Source of the DNA: UBA7396 sp034675265
Lineage (GTDB): Bacteria > Patescibacteriota > Gracilibacteria > BD1-5 > UBA6164
DNA: 21,599 nt
Direction: 5' to 3'
Assembly (NCBI GenBank): GCA_034675265.1
Contig: JAUCDK010000020.1
Location: 1 to 21,599, forward strand
Each line of letters starts with the position of its first letter. Position 1 is the stretch's first letter. The notes under the pieces were generated by a model. That model was not told the origin of the DNA, did no database searches, and worked only from the letters and a program-made list of their open reading frames with translations. This document shows, in pieces, positions 9,551 through 20,039 of this stretch. Both the position numbers and the translations under genes were made by a program.

Positions 9551-10378
9551 ATGAAACTTATTTCTTGGAATGTAAATGGAATCAGAGCATGAATAAAAAA
9601 ATGAACTTTTTTTGAATATTTAAAAAATGAAAATCCAGATATCATCTGACTTCAAGAAGTAAAATCAAAATTTGAACAATTAGAAGCATCAGATATTGAA
9701 AATATAAAAAGTCTTTGATATGAAATCTATTGGAATGCTGCTGTCAGACCTGGTTATAGTGGAACAGCTATCTTAACAAAACAACCCCCATTAAATGTAT
9801 TTTATGGAATTAATACTTCTTGACTTGATTTGAATGAAATTGAAACTGATGAAGTAATAGAAGAAAATCACGAATGAAGAGTTATCGTGGCAGAATATGA
9901 AAATTTTTATTTTATTACTGTTTATACTCCAAATTCAAAAAATGACTTAGCTCGTTTATCATATAGACAAGTTTGGGATAATGTTTTTCTAAAATATATG
10001 AAGTTTTTAGAGAGTAAAAAGCCTGTAATATTTTGTGGCGATTTAAATGTTGCTCATAAAGAAATTGATCTTGCAAATCCAAAATCAAATAAAACAACTG
10101 CAACAAAACCAGGAAATGCTTGATTTACCGATCAAGAAAGATATGGAATGCAAGAATTTGTAGATAATAATTTTATTGATACATTTAGATATTTTTATCC
10201 AGAACAAATAGGAGCTTATAGTTGGTGGAGTAATTTCTGACAAGCAAGAGCAAAAAATGTTTGATGGAGAATTGATTATTTTCTTGTATCTGAAAGTTTA
10301 CAAACAAAACTAAAATGAGCTTTTATTAGACCAGAAGTTATGGGAAGTGATCACTGTCCTGTTGGAATTGAAATATAA
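9551..10378 (+). CDS. xth: Exonuclease III (AP endonuclease, EEP family)
   Basis: The 275-aa protein has the complete exonuclease III set: SWNVNGIRA at the N-terminus, LQEVK with the metal-binding Glu (residue 36), VYTPNS, GDLNVAHKEIDL (catalytic Asp and Asn), NAGFTDQER, YSWW, WRIDYFLVS and the terminal GSDHCPVGI (Asp-His pair). It cuts DNA at abasic sites and trims 3' ends in base excision repair. Length is standard. Several conserved glycines, including that of NAGFT, are TGA codons. It diverges from grpE and ends in its own hairpin terminator. No Shine-Dalgarno sequence is present, and the ATG is the only good start in line with the family N-terminus. Confidence 0.95.
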
Positions 10379-10404
10379 AAAAACACTGCCTAGCAGTGTT
10401 TTTT
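10378..10404. terminator. Bidirectional terminator between xth and the VirB6-like gene
   Basis: A 12-bp inverted repeat (AACACTGC core) has a 3-nt loop and T-runs on both flanks. It follows the xth stop directly and lies 7 nt beyond the stop of the convergent gene, so it can serve both. Confidence 0.8.
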
Positions 10405-10410
10405 ATTAGA

Positions 10411-12606
10411 TTAAGGATTAGGTGGTGTAGGAGTCGGTGGTTGTGGAGATGTAGAAGAAATTTTATCTAAAATATCTTTTTGTTTTGCTACATCAGTAAT
10501 TCACATTGAATTTAATACTTGTTTCACTTTATTTTCTCAATCTGTTGTTTTCGTTTGTTGTAATGCTGTTGCAAGAGCATTAACCTCAGTTGAACTCAGA
10601 TTTTTTCCTCAGTCATTATTATTAATTGTAATATTTGTATTTCAAACTTGATATTTTCACGGAGTATTTACATCTCTTGTTATACTAGATGGTAATTGTT
10701 GAGAAGGTGTTGGATTTGGTTCTGCACTTCATCATCTTCAAATCATAGATGCAATTTGTTCAGCTGATTTTCATACGAATAATCATCCAGCTCATTGTTG
10801 TCATTTTTCCCATCATCTTTCTTCTCATTTTTGATCTAAAATTCTTGCTAATTGTTCTTTACTTGTTCCCTCTACCTTAATAGCTGTTTCTAAATCTGCA
10901 GTAGCTCATAAATGTTTAAATGCTTTTGCTAATTCAGATCTATATCAACTATCTCATAATTGACTTGCATCTATTTTACTTAGTAAATCATTCATTCAAT
11001 TTCTTTTATCTGGCTCATTTGTATATTGTTTATTAAGTATATCTTTAATATCTGATAATGCTTGATTTCAAAATCACATATTTTTTGCCATTTGAGATCA
11101 AAACTTACTTCATTGTCAAGTATATTCATTATGAATTGCTGACGAGAATGATTGTCCTGCTGTTGATAAACCTTGAGCACTCATCATACCACTTCCAGTT
11201 GGAATAATTGGCATATAAGTTGGTGCCTTCATTGCAAGTGAACCAATACTTTTTCAAAAATCCTCAAATGGACTCACCACATTTTCTGTAATTTTTGATT
11301 GTTTTAATGCAGCCATAACTGCCATCCAAAGTATAGCGAGTCAAAATATTTGTAGAAGTAATGTCCCAAAAGTCCCCTGAAATCCTTCTATTAGTTTATT
11401 AATTCATTTTTTAACATCTCATCAACTTGCTGCTGGTCACTCAATGGTATAAGTAAATCATGCAAATTTTATAGTTTTCCCTTTTTCATCTAAAATATCT
11501 GATTTTGTTGTAATAGCATTTCAGGCAGCAAATAAGAATAAAAGTCAAAATGCTAATGCTGCTGAAACATATACAGGAACAAATGCAAGTGAAATAAATT
11601 CTTTTAAACTAAACTTTCCATCTGCAATTCCCTCTTTCTCTTTTTTGAAAAAATATAAAAGTCAAAATACTGGAGATAACATAGCATAGAACCATAAATA
11701 TACTCCTCTTACAAATAATGCTAATGCCAAAGCAATCATTAAAAGTGCGTACACAATAAGAAATACTAAATCAAAAATTGCCTTTAATCATAAATCAATT
11801 ATATCATTAATTCCATTAATAATATTTTGAGAATATAATTTTCCATTTTCATCTAATGCCATCACTCAATACGTATAAACTGTAGTAATTCAAAAAAGTG
11901 AATCTGAATTTTTAGGATTTACTATATCACTCAAACTCATTGCATCCTTACTTCATTCTTTACAGCTAATAGGAAAAGTACTTCCTGTAAGAGTTCAAGT
12001 ATTAATAACATAGTCTTTACAAAATTTTACTTGTTCTAATTTATCTATTTTCATATACGTATCTTTGAATGTATCATATGGAAGTGATAATACTCATACT
12101 GTTAAAATACTTGAGATAGATAATATAAATTGAACAAAAAACCAAGTAAATGGAACTATTAATACTCAGATAATAAATCTTGGCATTGCTGTTTTTAGAC
12201 CATAGGTTTCCCCATCTTTTCCAATGATATTCATAAATGCAATCCAAATAAAAATCAGTGCAAATATAAAATATACTACATTAGACATCATAATCCACAT
12301 AGTTTTGAGAGCCCCATCACTTCATCAAAGTCAGACGATACTTCCAGAAGTCCATTCAGGATACAAAAATAATCCTACTAAAAACGTAAGAAGTCAAAGT
12401 AATGCTGCAACTATCTTTAAAAATCCATTTATTCATTGAATAAATATACTTTTATCATTTGCTTGTGTTTGAGGAGTAGTTGCTGTAGTCGCATTTGCTA
12501 AACTCGCATCAAAAAACATGAAAAATATGAAAAAAAATCAAAAAATATATAATATATTTTTTCTATTTTTTGTTAAGAAATCATTTAAACTCGCTAAAAT
12601 TTTCAT
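10411..12606 (-). CDS. Polytopic VirB6/TrbL-like membrane protein (type IV secretion-type)
   Basis: The 731-aa protein has an N-terminal hydrophobic segment (residues 18-37, a possible signal), then helices near 62-84, 105-127, 143-172, 276-299, 301-319, 337-363 and 413-434. A soluble, Gly/Gln-rich tail of about 295 residues ends in a proline-rich stretch. The spacing of helices and the segment VPFTWFFVQFILSISSILTV resemble VirB6/TrbL inner-membrane channel subunits of type IV secretion systems, which are common in CPR genomes. No VirB4 ATPase or other T4SS component is in the window, so the function is inferred. It has its own strong promoter and terminator, so it is a single-gene unit downstream of the giant surface protein. 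Confidence 0.6.
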
Positions 12607-12638
12607 ATATCAAAGACAAAAACTAAATCTTCTGTTCC

Positions 12639-12667
12639 ATTGTATCATATTTTTCCTCGAAGTGCAA
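12639..12667 (-). promoter_or_regulatory. Strong promoter of the VirB6-like gene
   Basis: Minus-strand TTGCAC (12662-12667) and TACAAT (12639-12644) with an ideal 17-bp spacer, plus a TG one base upstream of the -10 (extended -10). It lies right after the terminator of the preceding gene and about 30 nt before the ATG at 12606, so the predicted leader is short. Confidence 0.65.
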
Positions 12668-12672
12668 AAAAT

Positions 12673-12709
12673 AAAATAAAAAAATCACAAAAAGTGATTT
12701 TTTTATTTT
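12673..12709 (-). terminator. Terminator of the giant surface-protein gene
   Basis: A perfect 16-bp stem (12673-12688 with 12694-12709) with a 5-nt loop is followed on the minus strand by T-rich sequence. The TAA stop of the surface protein (12705-12703) is within the stem, the third such case in this window. Confidence 0.75.
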
Positions 12710-15700
12710 ACAAATATTTTTGGTGGAGCTATTTGAACTCTTGAGTCATATTCAATAATAAAATAATCTCTAAATTCTCATGAATCATTACAAAAACCAT
12801 TTGCATTTTTATCACATCAACTATTTCATCTTCTTACATAGTTTAAGTCATATAACATAGCACTATCAAATTGAGGTGTTTTTGCTCATCCAGGTAATAT
12901 ATAATTTCATCAACTATTTCATCAAAGTATTGCTCATCCAATAGTATTTCTTGTAAATATACTTCATTTTAAATATAATTGTTTATTTAATGCTGCTGTT
13001 CTTATTGCTGAGTCAGTAAGATATGGAGTTCATGCACTATTTACACTTATTACCCCACCATCTGCATACATAATTGCATGTATTACTGATACATCAGGTG
13101 TAATATAAATATTTCAAAATGTATTGTAGTCTTTATTAATATCATAATTATCTTTTAATACTACTATTCAAAATAATTTATTATTACTCAATGCATTTAT
13201 ATTTTGACTAATTGTTACATTTCCATTTACCACAACTAGTGTTTCATATTTTCAAAAATCTGCATCTGGAATCGTAATATTTCCACTTGAATATTTTACA
13301 CCATTTACGATAGAATCATCTTTCATATTTTTTACATATTCATATGCATTTTTTCTAATTTGTACTCTTTGATCAGAGTTATACAAATCTGAAATATTTG
13401 CTTGCTGTCAAGTAAATTCTGATTTTCCAGCTCATTGGATTCCTCAAATAACTCTTACTCATGCAAATGATTCTTTTATATTTTCTATACTAATAACTTC
13501 CCTTGAAGATGGTAAATTATCAGCAGATAAATAATATTGAATTTTTTGTCATCATAATGTATATGAAATAATTATTGGTGTTTCTCATGCTATATCAGAT
13601 ATTTTAATTCCTGGTTCTGCAAGTTTACTTGCTCCTGAGGAAGTATTCATTCTTGCTGTAAATGTTGGTGTTTTTGTGTTTAATCCATTTATATTACTTA
13701 AATTTTGTATTAATGTATTTACGTTATCAATCGGTTTAATATATTCTTTAAAATCTGTAAGATTTATTGGTGTTGAACTGAGAGATGAAACTCATGTCAC
13801 ATTTAATTTATATGATAATTCAGTTCAAATTTCTGGTAATATATTATAATTAACTCTATCTTTAGAAGCGAGCAGAGTTCAATAAAACGGTTTTAAAAAT
13901 ATTTTATTAAATGTTGTATCCTTATGAAATTCAATATTCGTAGATAAGGGATTATAATCTGGTCACCAATCTGATAAAACTATTTTAAATCTTTCTGTAA
14001 ATTCTCCTGGTGCAAGCGATTTTAATTTAAAAGTAATTTGTCCTTGTGTATCTGTCTTTTTATTATTTGTAAAGTCATACTCAATTAACGCATCTGCTGA
14101 AAAACTTATTGAAGTCATATCTGTTTGTATGTTTTTACATTGAACAATTCAAAAACAACTTTGATCAATTAATTCAATACCTTTATTATAAACAGGATTT
14201 CAAAATGTATCCTGTAATGTCAGAGTATATTCATAATATTGGTTATTATCTGCATATCTTTCTCAACTCGCTTGTGTAATAGTAGTTTTTTGTTGAATAT
14301 GTTCGTTACTTGGAAAAATATTAAATGTTATTGTTTTTGTTGATGAATTTCCATATGCATCTGTAGCTTGTAGCGTAACTTCCTTGGCTCAAATAAGTTT
14401 TAATTCATCTAAAGGAATAACAAAAGGAATATCTTTCGTAGTTCCTGATTTTATAGTTTTCCCATTTATTTTTAATGCATATGTGGTATTTGCTTTAGGC
14501 ACGCAAGTTGGTGTTGTTTGTTCTGTTATAGTAACAGAAAATGCATCTGAAGCATATGAGTTATATGTAGTTGATGATAGAGTTTGACTTCATTTTTTAA
14601 AAGTAATTACTGGTGGTGTGGTATCAACATGATCCATAACATATTGATATCTTTTTACATTATGTGCATAATCAACAATACTTAAATATCCTTTTGCTCC
14701 ATTTTGAGATTCATTATTAAAAACCAACGATTGATTTTGAAGTGAATTACATCCACTAAAATTATCTGATGTACATGTTGTTCTTAAAATGATTGGTCAC
14801 TTAGAACAAGATATAGTAAAATCACTTACTTCAGAACTTTTTATAAAAATATTCATTTTTTGATTTCCATCATACAATTGTCCTGGAATAATTGCTTTTA
14901 CATCATAATAAACTGCTGGAGTTATATATGAAGAATTATTCTGTTTTGATCTTACTTTTACATTAAATCAATTAAATACATGATATCCACTTTTGGTAAT
15001 TCTAAATTTAAACTCAATACGATATGGGGATGTTGATGTTGTTTTTACTCAACTCAGGACTTTTGAATATTCACTTGACCCAGCTTTTGATAATTCTATA
15101 TATTGAGAAGTTCAGGATTCAAGAGAAATCTCATATCCATCTGCATAATCATAATGTTCATTTCAGAAAGCATCTTTTATACTTAATGCAACTGAAAAAG
15201 TATCTCATACATTAAATCATGTATTATTTAATGCTTTACTAAAAGGAGTAGTTATATCTGCCTTTCCGGTTTGTACATCATCCGTCGGAATAACTTCAAC
15301 TGGAGAATAATTAATAATACTTAAATCAAATTTTTCTTCTGTAGTCACATTTTCTACTGAAAAATAAAATGTAATTTTCCCTACTTTAGTTAAAGTGATT
15401 CACTCTTTTACTCAAATTCTTATTTTTTTTGTGTCTGCATTTAGTATATCTATGTCAATAATATTATTAATAATATCTGCTGCTATATTTGGAGAAGATA
15501 TTTTATAATCTTTTGAAACAAAAATAGTTTCATTTAAAAATTCCTTTGGTCCTTCGCCTTCGTATCTATAATAAATACGATAATTATATTGCGTTAACCC
15601 CTTTGAAGCATCTAAATAATCTTCAAATTTAAAATTAAAATTCAGTGATTCTCATCATTTCAAAAATGTTTTTGATATATAAAAATCTTGTGAAACTTTA

Positions 15701-16371
15701 AAGTTTTCAAACATAAATTCAGAATTTTTTTTGATAGTTCATAAAATAAATTTATAACTATTTGTAGATTGTGGATTAACAAATAAATAATTTGATTTAT
15801 AACATTTTTCTGATTCACAAACATTTTTTATTGCAAAATTCCCATTAGAGTTATCATAATAGACAATCGTACTAAGAATATTTTTGAGTTGATTTTTTTT
15901 ATCTCCTGAAGGAAATGATCTATGAAAATCATTAATAACTTCTGTAAAATTTGAGAATAAATAATCTTTTCAACTATTATATGAGTCAACAATTACTGGT
16001 TGTTTAAATCCTGGAAATCATTGCATTTCCGTAATATAAAATCAATTTGCATTTAATAATTCTTTAAATGTGAATTGTTTATCAGTAACTCAACCCGTTC
16101 ACGAATAATATCAATCAATAGTAATTTTTGTATTTCCATAATAATTACTATAATTTTGTAATTGAGTATTTATATAGTTTTTAAAATTTTCTACTTCTAA
16201 AAATTTTTCATTTGATAAAAAATATCCATCTTGTTTTTTACTCAGTTCTCAAAACTCAGTTATATAACAATTTTGATTATTACATACATATGGATAATTA
16301 TATCACGCATTTGTATCAATAAATATCCATAGCAAAGTAATAAATATAAAATATTTTACACACTTCAACAT
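12703..16371 (-). CDS. Giant secreted multidomain surface protein (1222 aa)
   Basis: A signal peptide of about 23 residues (MLKCVKYFIFITLLWIFIDTNA) is followed by a Cys-containing N-terminal region and several beta-rich segments. An Ig-like domain with the linker DTTPPVITF starts near residue 580, and a Big-1/invasin-like repeat (ending near residue 780) reads QDTFGNPVYNKGIELI. The last 200 residues (from about 1015) contain NGNVTISQN, a Tyr/Asp-rich middle and LYLKGSIFTRNTIGGA. I recall this C-terminal module from large surface or pilus-associated proteins of CPR bacteria, but this is from memory. It is probably an extracellular adhesin or appendage subunit. It is 22 nt after a Cys/Gly-rich small gene and shares its promoter. 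It has no C-terminal membrane anchor that I can see. Glycines are very often TGA. Confidence 0.75.
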
Positions 16372-16393
16372 GGTATTAAAACTTAATATATAA

Positions 16394-16783
16394 TTATTTA
16401 CCGATTGCATCTCAATATGGTGCAACATTATCAAATTGTTGAATACTACAACTAGAGCTTTGGCTTACATAATCTCATCATTGTCTTCAACTATTTCATC
16501 ATACATTTCATCATAAAGATACTTGTGAATATCATGGTTCACAACTCGTTCTGATTAAATAATATGAAACTTGTGTGGTTTGTTTTCAATAACATGTTCT
16601 ACTTCCATCAGTTCACCATGCACTACATGACGAAATTTCACAAGGCATATCTTGTACATTTTTCACACAAATATAATCAGGATTTGCTTGAACACTTCAA
16701 ACGCTATATCCATTATTCAGTAAAAAGAAAATACCTCATAATAAAACCAAAATACTTACTATTCCAAAATATACTTTTTTCAT
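16394..16783 (-). CDS. Small Cys/Gly-rich secreted protein (129 aa)
   Basis: An N-terminal membrane helix or signal (residues 5-23) is followed by a short exported domain with six cysteines (39, 48, 53, 64, 81, 112), enough for three disulfides, around CSAWGTDGSRTC and SCEPGYSQV. This faintly recalls a thrombospondin type 1 module but is too divergent to assign. A run GGNVGGNSGRQGGD follows, and the end FDNVAPYGDAIGK looks like the beginning of an Ig-like domain that stops almost at once, so the protein may be a shortened version of a larger one. 13 of its 18 glycines are TGA. It is the first gene after a strong promoter and lies 22 nt before the giant surface protein. Function unknown; probably outside the cytoplasm with its neighbour. 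Confidence 0.7.
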
Positions 16784-16817
16784 ATAAATAAAATTAATAA
16801 ATAAATTAACAAAATGA

Positions 16818-16846
16818 AGTCTAACATACAAAAAATACATTGTCAA
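16818..16846 (-). promoter_or_regulatory. Strong promoter of the Cys-rich / giant surface protein unit
   Basis: A consensus TTGACA (16841-16846) and TAGACT (16818-16823) are separated by exactly 17 bp on the minus strand, with a TG one base upstream of the -10. The -35 box lies 3 nt beyond the stop of the preceding gene. The predicted transcript begins about 28 nt before the ATG at 16783. Confidence 0.7.
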
Positions 16847-16848
16847 TA

Positions 16849-18408
16849 TTAATTATCCTTTATTGAATAAAATGGTAATTCTACTAATCCATTCGTGTCT
16901 AATAGTCTTTGTCATACATTTTGCCATATTCATGTTTTTCTATCTAATGCCCACCGAGCTGGCCATCTAAGAAAATTATTTTGGACAAGATAGTCAAAAT
17001 CTATCGGGTATCATTCATGTTCTTGTGAGTATTTATAGAGATTGTTCATATCTTCAGGAGTTACTGCTGAATAGATTTTATCATAATTATCATATAATTC
17101 TTGCATATGATATATTTGATTTTGTAAAATCATTGGATTTGAAGATTTTATAAATAATTCTTGTTTTGTTTCCCTGTCAATAAACTGAATATATGGCATT
17201 CAAAAGGTTTTCATGATATTTCACACATATCAAAATACTGGCTCAAAAGTATCATTTTCTAATAAATTTTCCATATTACTCCATTTTGTAAATTGATAGA
17301 GATATACTTCAAAATCATTTTTCTCATATTTTCTTCCGTCTAAATAATATAATCCATCTTTTGGAATAAAATATTTTGAATTTTCAGTAGTAATTAAATA
17401 ATATTTTCCTTTTTCATACTCAGATACTGTTTGTGGATTAATTGCTACTTTATCATGATATTTATGTAAATGAAAATCAAGAGCTATTTGTTTAGAAAAA
17501 TTCATATTTTGATTTAAACTATAATTTGCAAATCCATCAGAATATCATAAAATTGATGTTTTAAATCTTAAATGTGCAAGTGAACTAAATGAAAATGCGA
17601 GAGTATATTTTCATTCAGCATCAGAAATAGTTGAAATTGATGTATCATTTAATAATTCAATTTTTGCTCAAGCAATAGGTTTTTCATCAGAATCTAATAT
17701 TTGTCCAGAAACAGTGATTTTTGTATATTTATCTTGACATATTTGAAATTCCTTACATGTATCTTGTCTAGTATCTTGTGCTTTTTGATAATCTCAAGTA
17801 AAATCATATAAATATGCAAGTAATTCTTCTTTATCTTTTCAAAGAACTTGTGTTTTTTCAAGAGAGTTTATATACTCAAATACATTTACTTCTCTATTAA
17901 AAAATTTCTTTAACTCTTGACTTTCTGGATGATAATTTTCATTTTCAAAAATCACTTTATTTCCATATTGAGAATTAATTCCTCCATATATCATCCCCGA
18001 TTGATATGATGTATAAATATCTAAAATTGCGAGATTTTTTGCTTGTTTTTCTTGAAATACATCTGCATTTTCCTTGAATTTAAAAGGAATATAGAGGGTA
18101 TTTCCATTTTCTTTTTCAACTCAAATCGTAAAATTTTCATTAATAGGATCGATTTCAACTCAAGTAAAAGTTTTAAAATCTTGCAAAAATGCCTCTAATG
18201 TTGGATATTTATCTGGGTTAATTCAAATTTTTTCATAATTATTTTTATTTAAAATATCAGAAATTGGCTTTCCATTATGAAGTCAAAGTTCTTGTATTGG
18301 TATATTTGAATGTATAACTGGTGATGGTTTTTTAAAAATATTGAATCATATAAAAAGAATAATTCATATAAATAAAAATAACACCGTAATTATTAATGTT
18401 TTTTTCAT
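16849..18408 (-). CDS. Membrane-anchored protein with carboxypeptidase-regulatory-like domain (519 aa)
   Basis: One N-terminal transmembrane helix (residues 4-24) precedes an extracytoplasmic part. A Cys pair (DTCKEFQIC, about residues 217-223) precedes a CarboxypepD_reg-like beta domain (about 229-310), recognisable from ITVSGQILDSDEKPIAGAKI and ISDAEGKYTLAF. The remaining C-terminal 190 residues, with FLRWPARWALDRKTGIW, are of no family I know. The regulatory-like fold is common in surface proteins and typically binds partners rather than acting as an enzyme. No protease motif is visible. It precedes the Cys-rich and giant surface genes with a new promoter between, and I see no terminator after it. 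CGG occurs once, at 16956-16954. Confidence 0.65.
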
Positions 18409-18454
18409 ATGAAATAAATTAAAAGATAAACTTTTGAGAGTTTAGTATAAAAAA

Positions 18455-18514
18455 AAATAAAAAGCAAATAAAAAATAACTTCTTTTGAAGTTATTTTTTA
18501 TTTGCTTTTTATTT
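18455..18514 (-). terminator. Very long perfect hairpin terminator
   Basis: A perfect 28-bp inverted repeat (18455-18482 with 18487-18514) has a 4-nt TTTT loop on the plus strand and is almost all A/T, with AACTTC/GAAGTT at the tip. It lies 67 nt past the stop of the hydrolase gene and before the start at 18408. It is most likely the end of the kinase-to-hydrolase operon. The remaining bases of the 172-bp gap (18409-18580) show no clear promoter for the 519-aa gene. Confidence 0.75.
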
Positions 18515-18580
18515 GGTCAAACATGAATAACACCTAGTTATATTAAAATAGAGATTCTAAAGAAAAGATAGAATTTAAAA

Positions 18581-19501
18581 TTATCAAACAAGCTTCACTT
18601 CATCATTATCAGGTAAAAAATAATTATCAAGTAATGCTGTGTCAAGAAGTCATTTTGTTTGTGATACTACTTGTTGTACTTCAGTATGCATATTTACTTC
18701 TCCTGAAACAAGTTCTCAAGTTTTCAAGAGAGTTTTGAGTGATTCAAAAACTTGTTTATAAGGTGCAGATGAAGTTTCTCATGATACTTTTCAAAAAGTA
18801 TGGTCAACTCAAAGCAGATGAAGAAAAGATTTATTTTCAGTTCCTACATTTTTATAAAAACTTTCAAATGCTTCTGGAGTAAAAACATCATCTTCATCTA
18901 AATATTGCATCAAAAAGCTTCACTCAAATGCTTGAAGTTTTTGAATAATTTCACTTGCTTCTGGAAATGTATTTAAAATAGGAACATCTTTTATCTCAAG
19001 TCTCAATCATGTTCAAACAGTAGAAATATTTTTAACCTCTGGAAATTCATTTGCTAGATAAAAAGCAAGTATTCCTCAAAGAGAGTTTCCATTGAGAGTA
19101 ATTGTAAGGTTTTCTCTTTGTACCCCAAAAGCTTTTTGAGAATTTTCTATAACCCATTTTACTACTCTTCTTGCATCCTCAAGCTCATCTCCGAAAGTTT
19201 TTCAAATAAATTTTGCTTGTTTTTGTTTGTATCTATCAGTCATAGTACTATCTAGTTCCACATTTTTTCTTGAAGAAGCATATAATACACTTCCAGCAAG
19301 TTGATTTTGTTGAATTTCTTGAGCAAAATGTAAATATTTATCATTTGATCAAGTGAGACTTCCAAAAGTCCCATGAATATTAATAACAATATTATCATTA
19401 TTTTCACATGGAAAAGCTGAAACTTTTATTTCTTTGTCTCAATAAACTCCTTCAAGAGTATAATCTTGCTTGTGAGTATTTACATGTTCTTTTGTTTCCA
19501 T
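18581..19501 (-). CDS. Alpha/beta hydrolase
   Basis: The 306-aa protein is predicted to be soluble. HGTFGS near residue 43 forms the oxyanion-hole HG motif. The nucleophile elbow is G-N-S-L-G at residues 138-142 (Ser140). A likely histidine is His234 in GVDHTFGK, and the acid is probably within LDEDD (residues 201-205). It therefore has the full catalytic set, although the substrate is not evident; esterase or lipase-like activity is only a general inference. No signal peptide is visible. It is the last gene of a four-gene operon and starts 10 nt after the preceding stop. It ends far from its hairpin, at 18581. Confidence 0.75.
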
Positions 19502-19511
19502 AATTATTTTT

Positions 19512-20030
19512 TTATAAAATTCAATCTACTTTTCAAGCAACTTGTTTTGTTTCATTTTCAACTTCAAAATATTTACTTGGATTTATAATGACTCATTTAT
19601 AAATTCCTTTTTCTGGATTTATTTCATCAGTAAGTTTATTGAGTCCATTAACAATAATATAATATTTTCTATCATATTCAAAATATCAATCAAAAGTTGG
19701 AATTTGTCTTTTTTCTTCTAATTCCTTTGCGAATTTTCAATTTTCTTGAAATTTTTGTTTTAATAATGCAATATCCTGATTTCTTATAGTTTCATTATCA
19801 TATTCAACTACAAAAAAGTTTCATCACATATCAAAAACTTCTATATCACTATTAAAAGAAATTTTTTTTGTGTTTTTTCATACAAAATAAAAATTTCATT
19901 GTACCATATCCTCAATATCTCAAGCAAAATTTCATGTAATTTTCATTTCATAAAAAATAATTTGTTTTGCTTGAAAGTTTATAGGAGCAACATCTGTTAA
20001 CTCTCTTGTATCTTTTGTTACTATATTCAT
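19512..20030 (-). CDS. Conserved small protein of unknown function, paralogue B
   Basis: This 172-aa soluble protein has no family I recognise. It is clearly related to the next upstream gene. Both share a KxxI(Y/R)xx...GDIEDMVQ/ILDGKND type start, an LKQKFQENG / FKEKFKQKG block, and a C-terminal GIYKGVIINPSKYFEVEN / GLYRGIILDPEKYFGIGE block. It is mainly alpha/beta with no signal peptide, so it is probably cytosolic. It lies 9 nt after paralogue A and 10 nt before the hydrolase gene, so it is co-transcribed with the kinase-like gene. The start is the first ATG after the preceding stop. It could be a substrate, adaptor or immunity-like partner of the kinase-fold protein, but nothing in its sequence decides this. 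Confidence 0.65.
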
Positions 20031-20039
20031 AATTTAAAA

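Noticed and set aside
10411..12606. Reading the polytopic protein as a MATE/PST transporter or a secY-like protein
   Set aside because: Helix spacing, the long soluble C-terminal tail and the proline-rich end do not fit either; VirB6/TrbL-like is a better, though not certain, fit.
16849..18408. Carboxypeptidase activity for the 519-aa protein
   Set aside because: Only the regulatory-like beta fold is visible; no zinc-binding HxxE or other catalytic motif was found.
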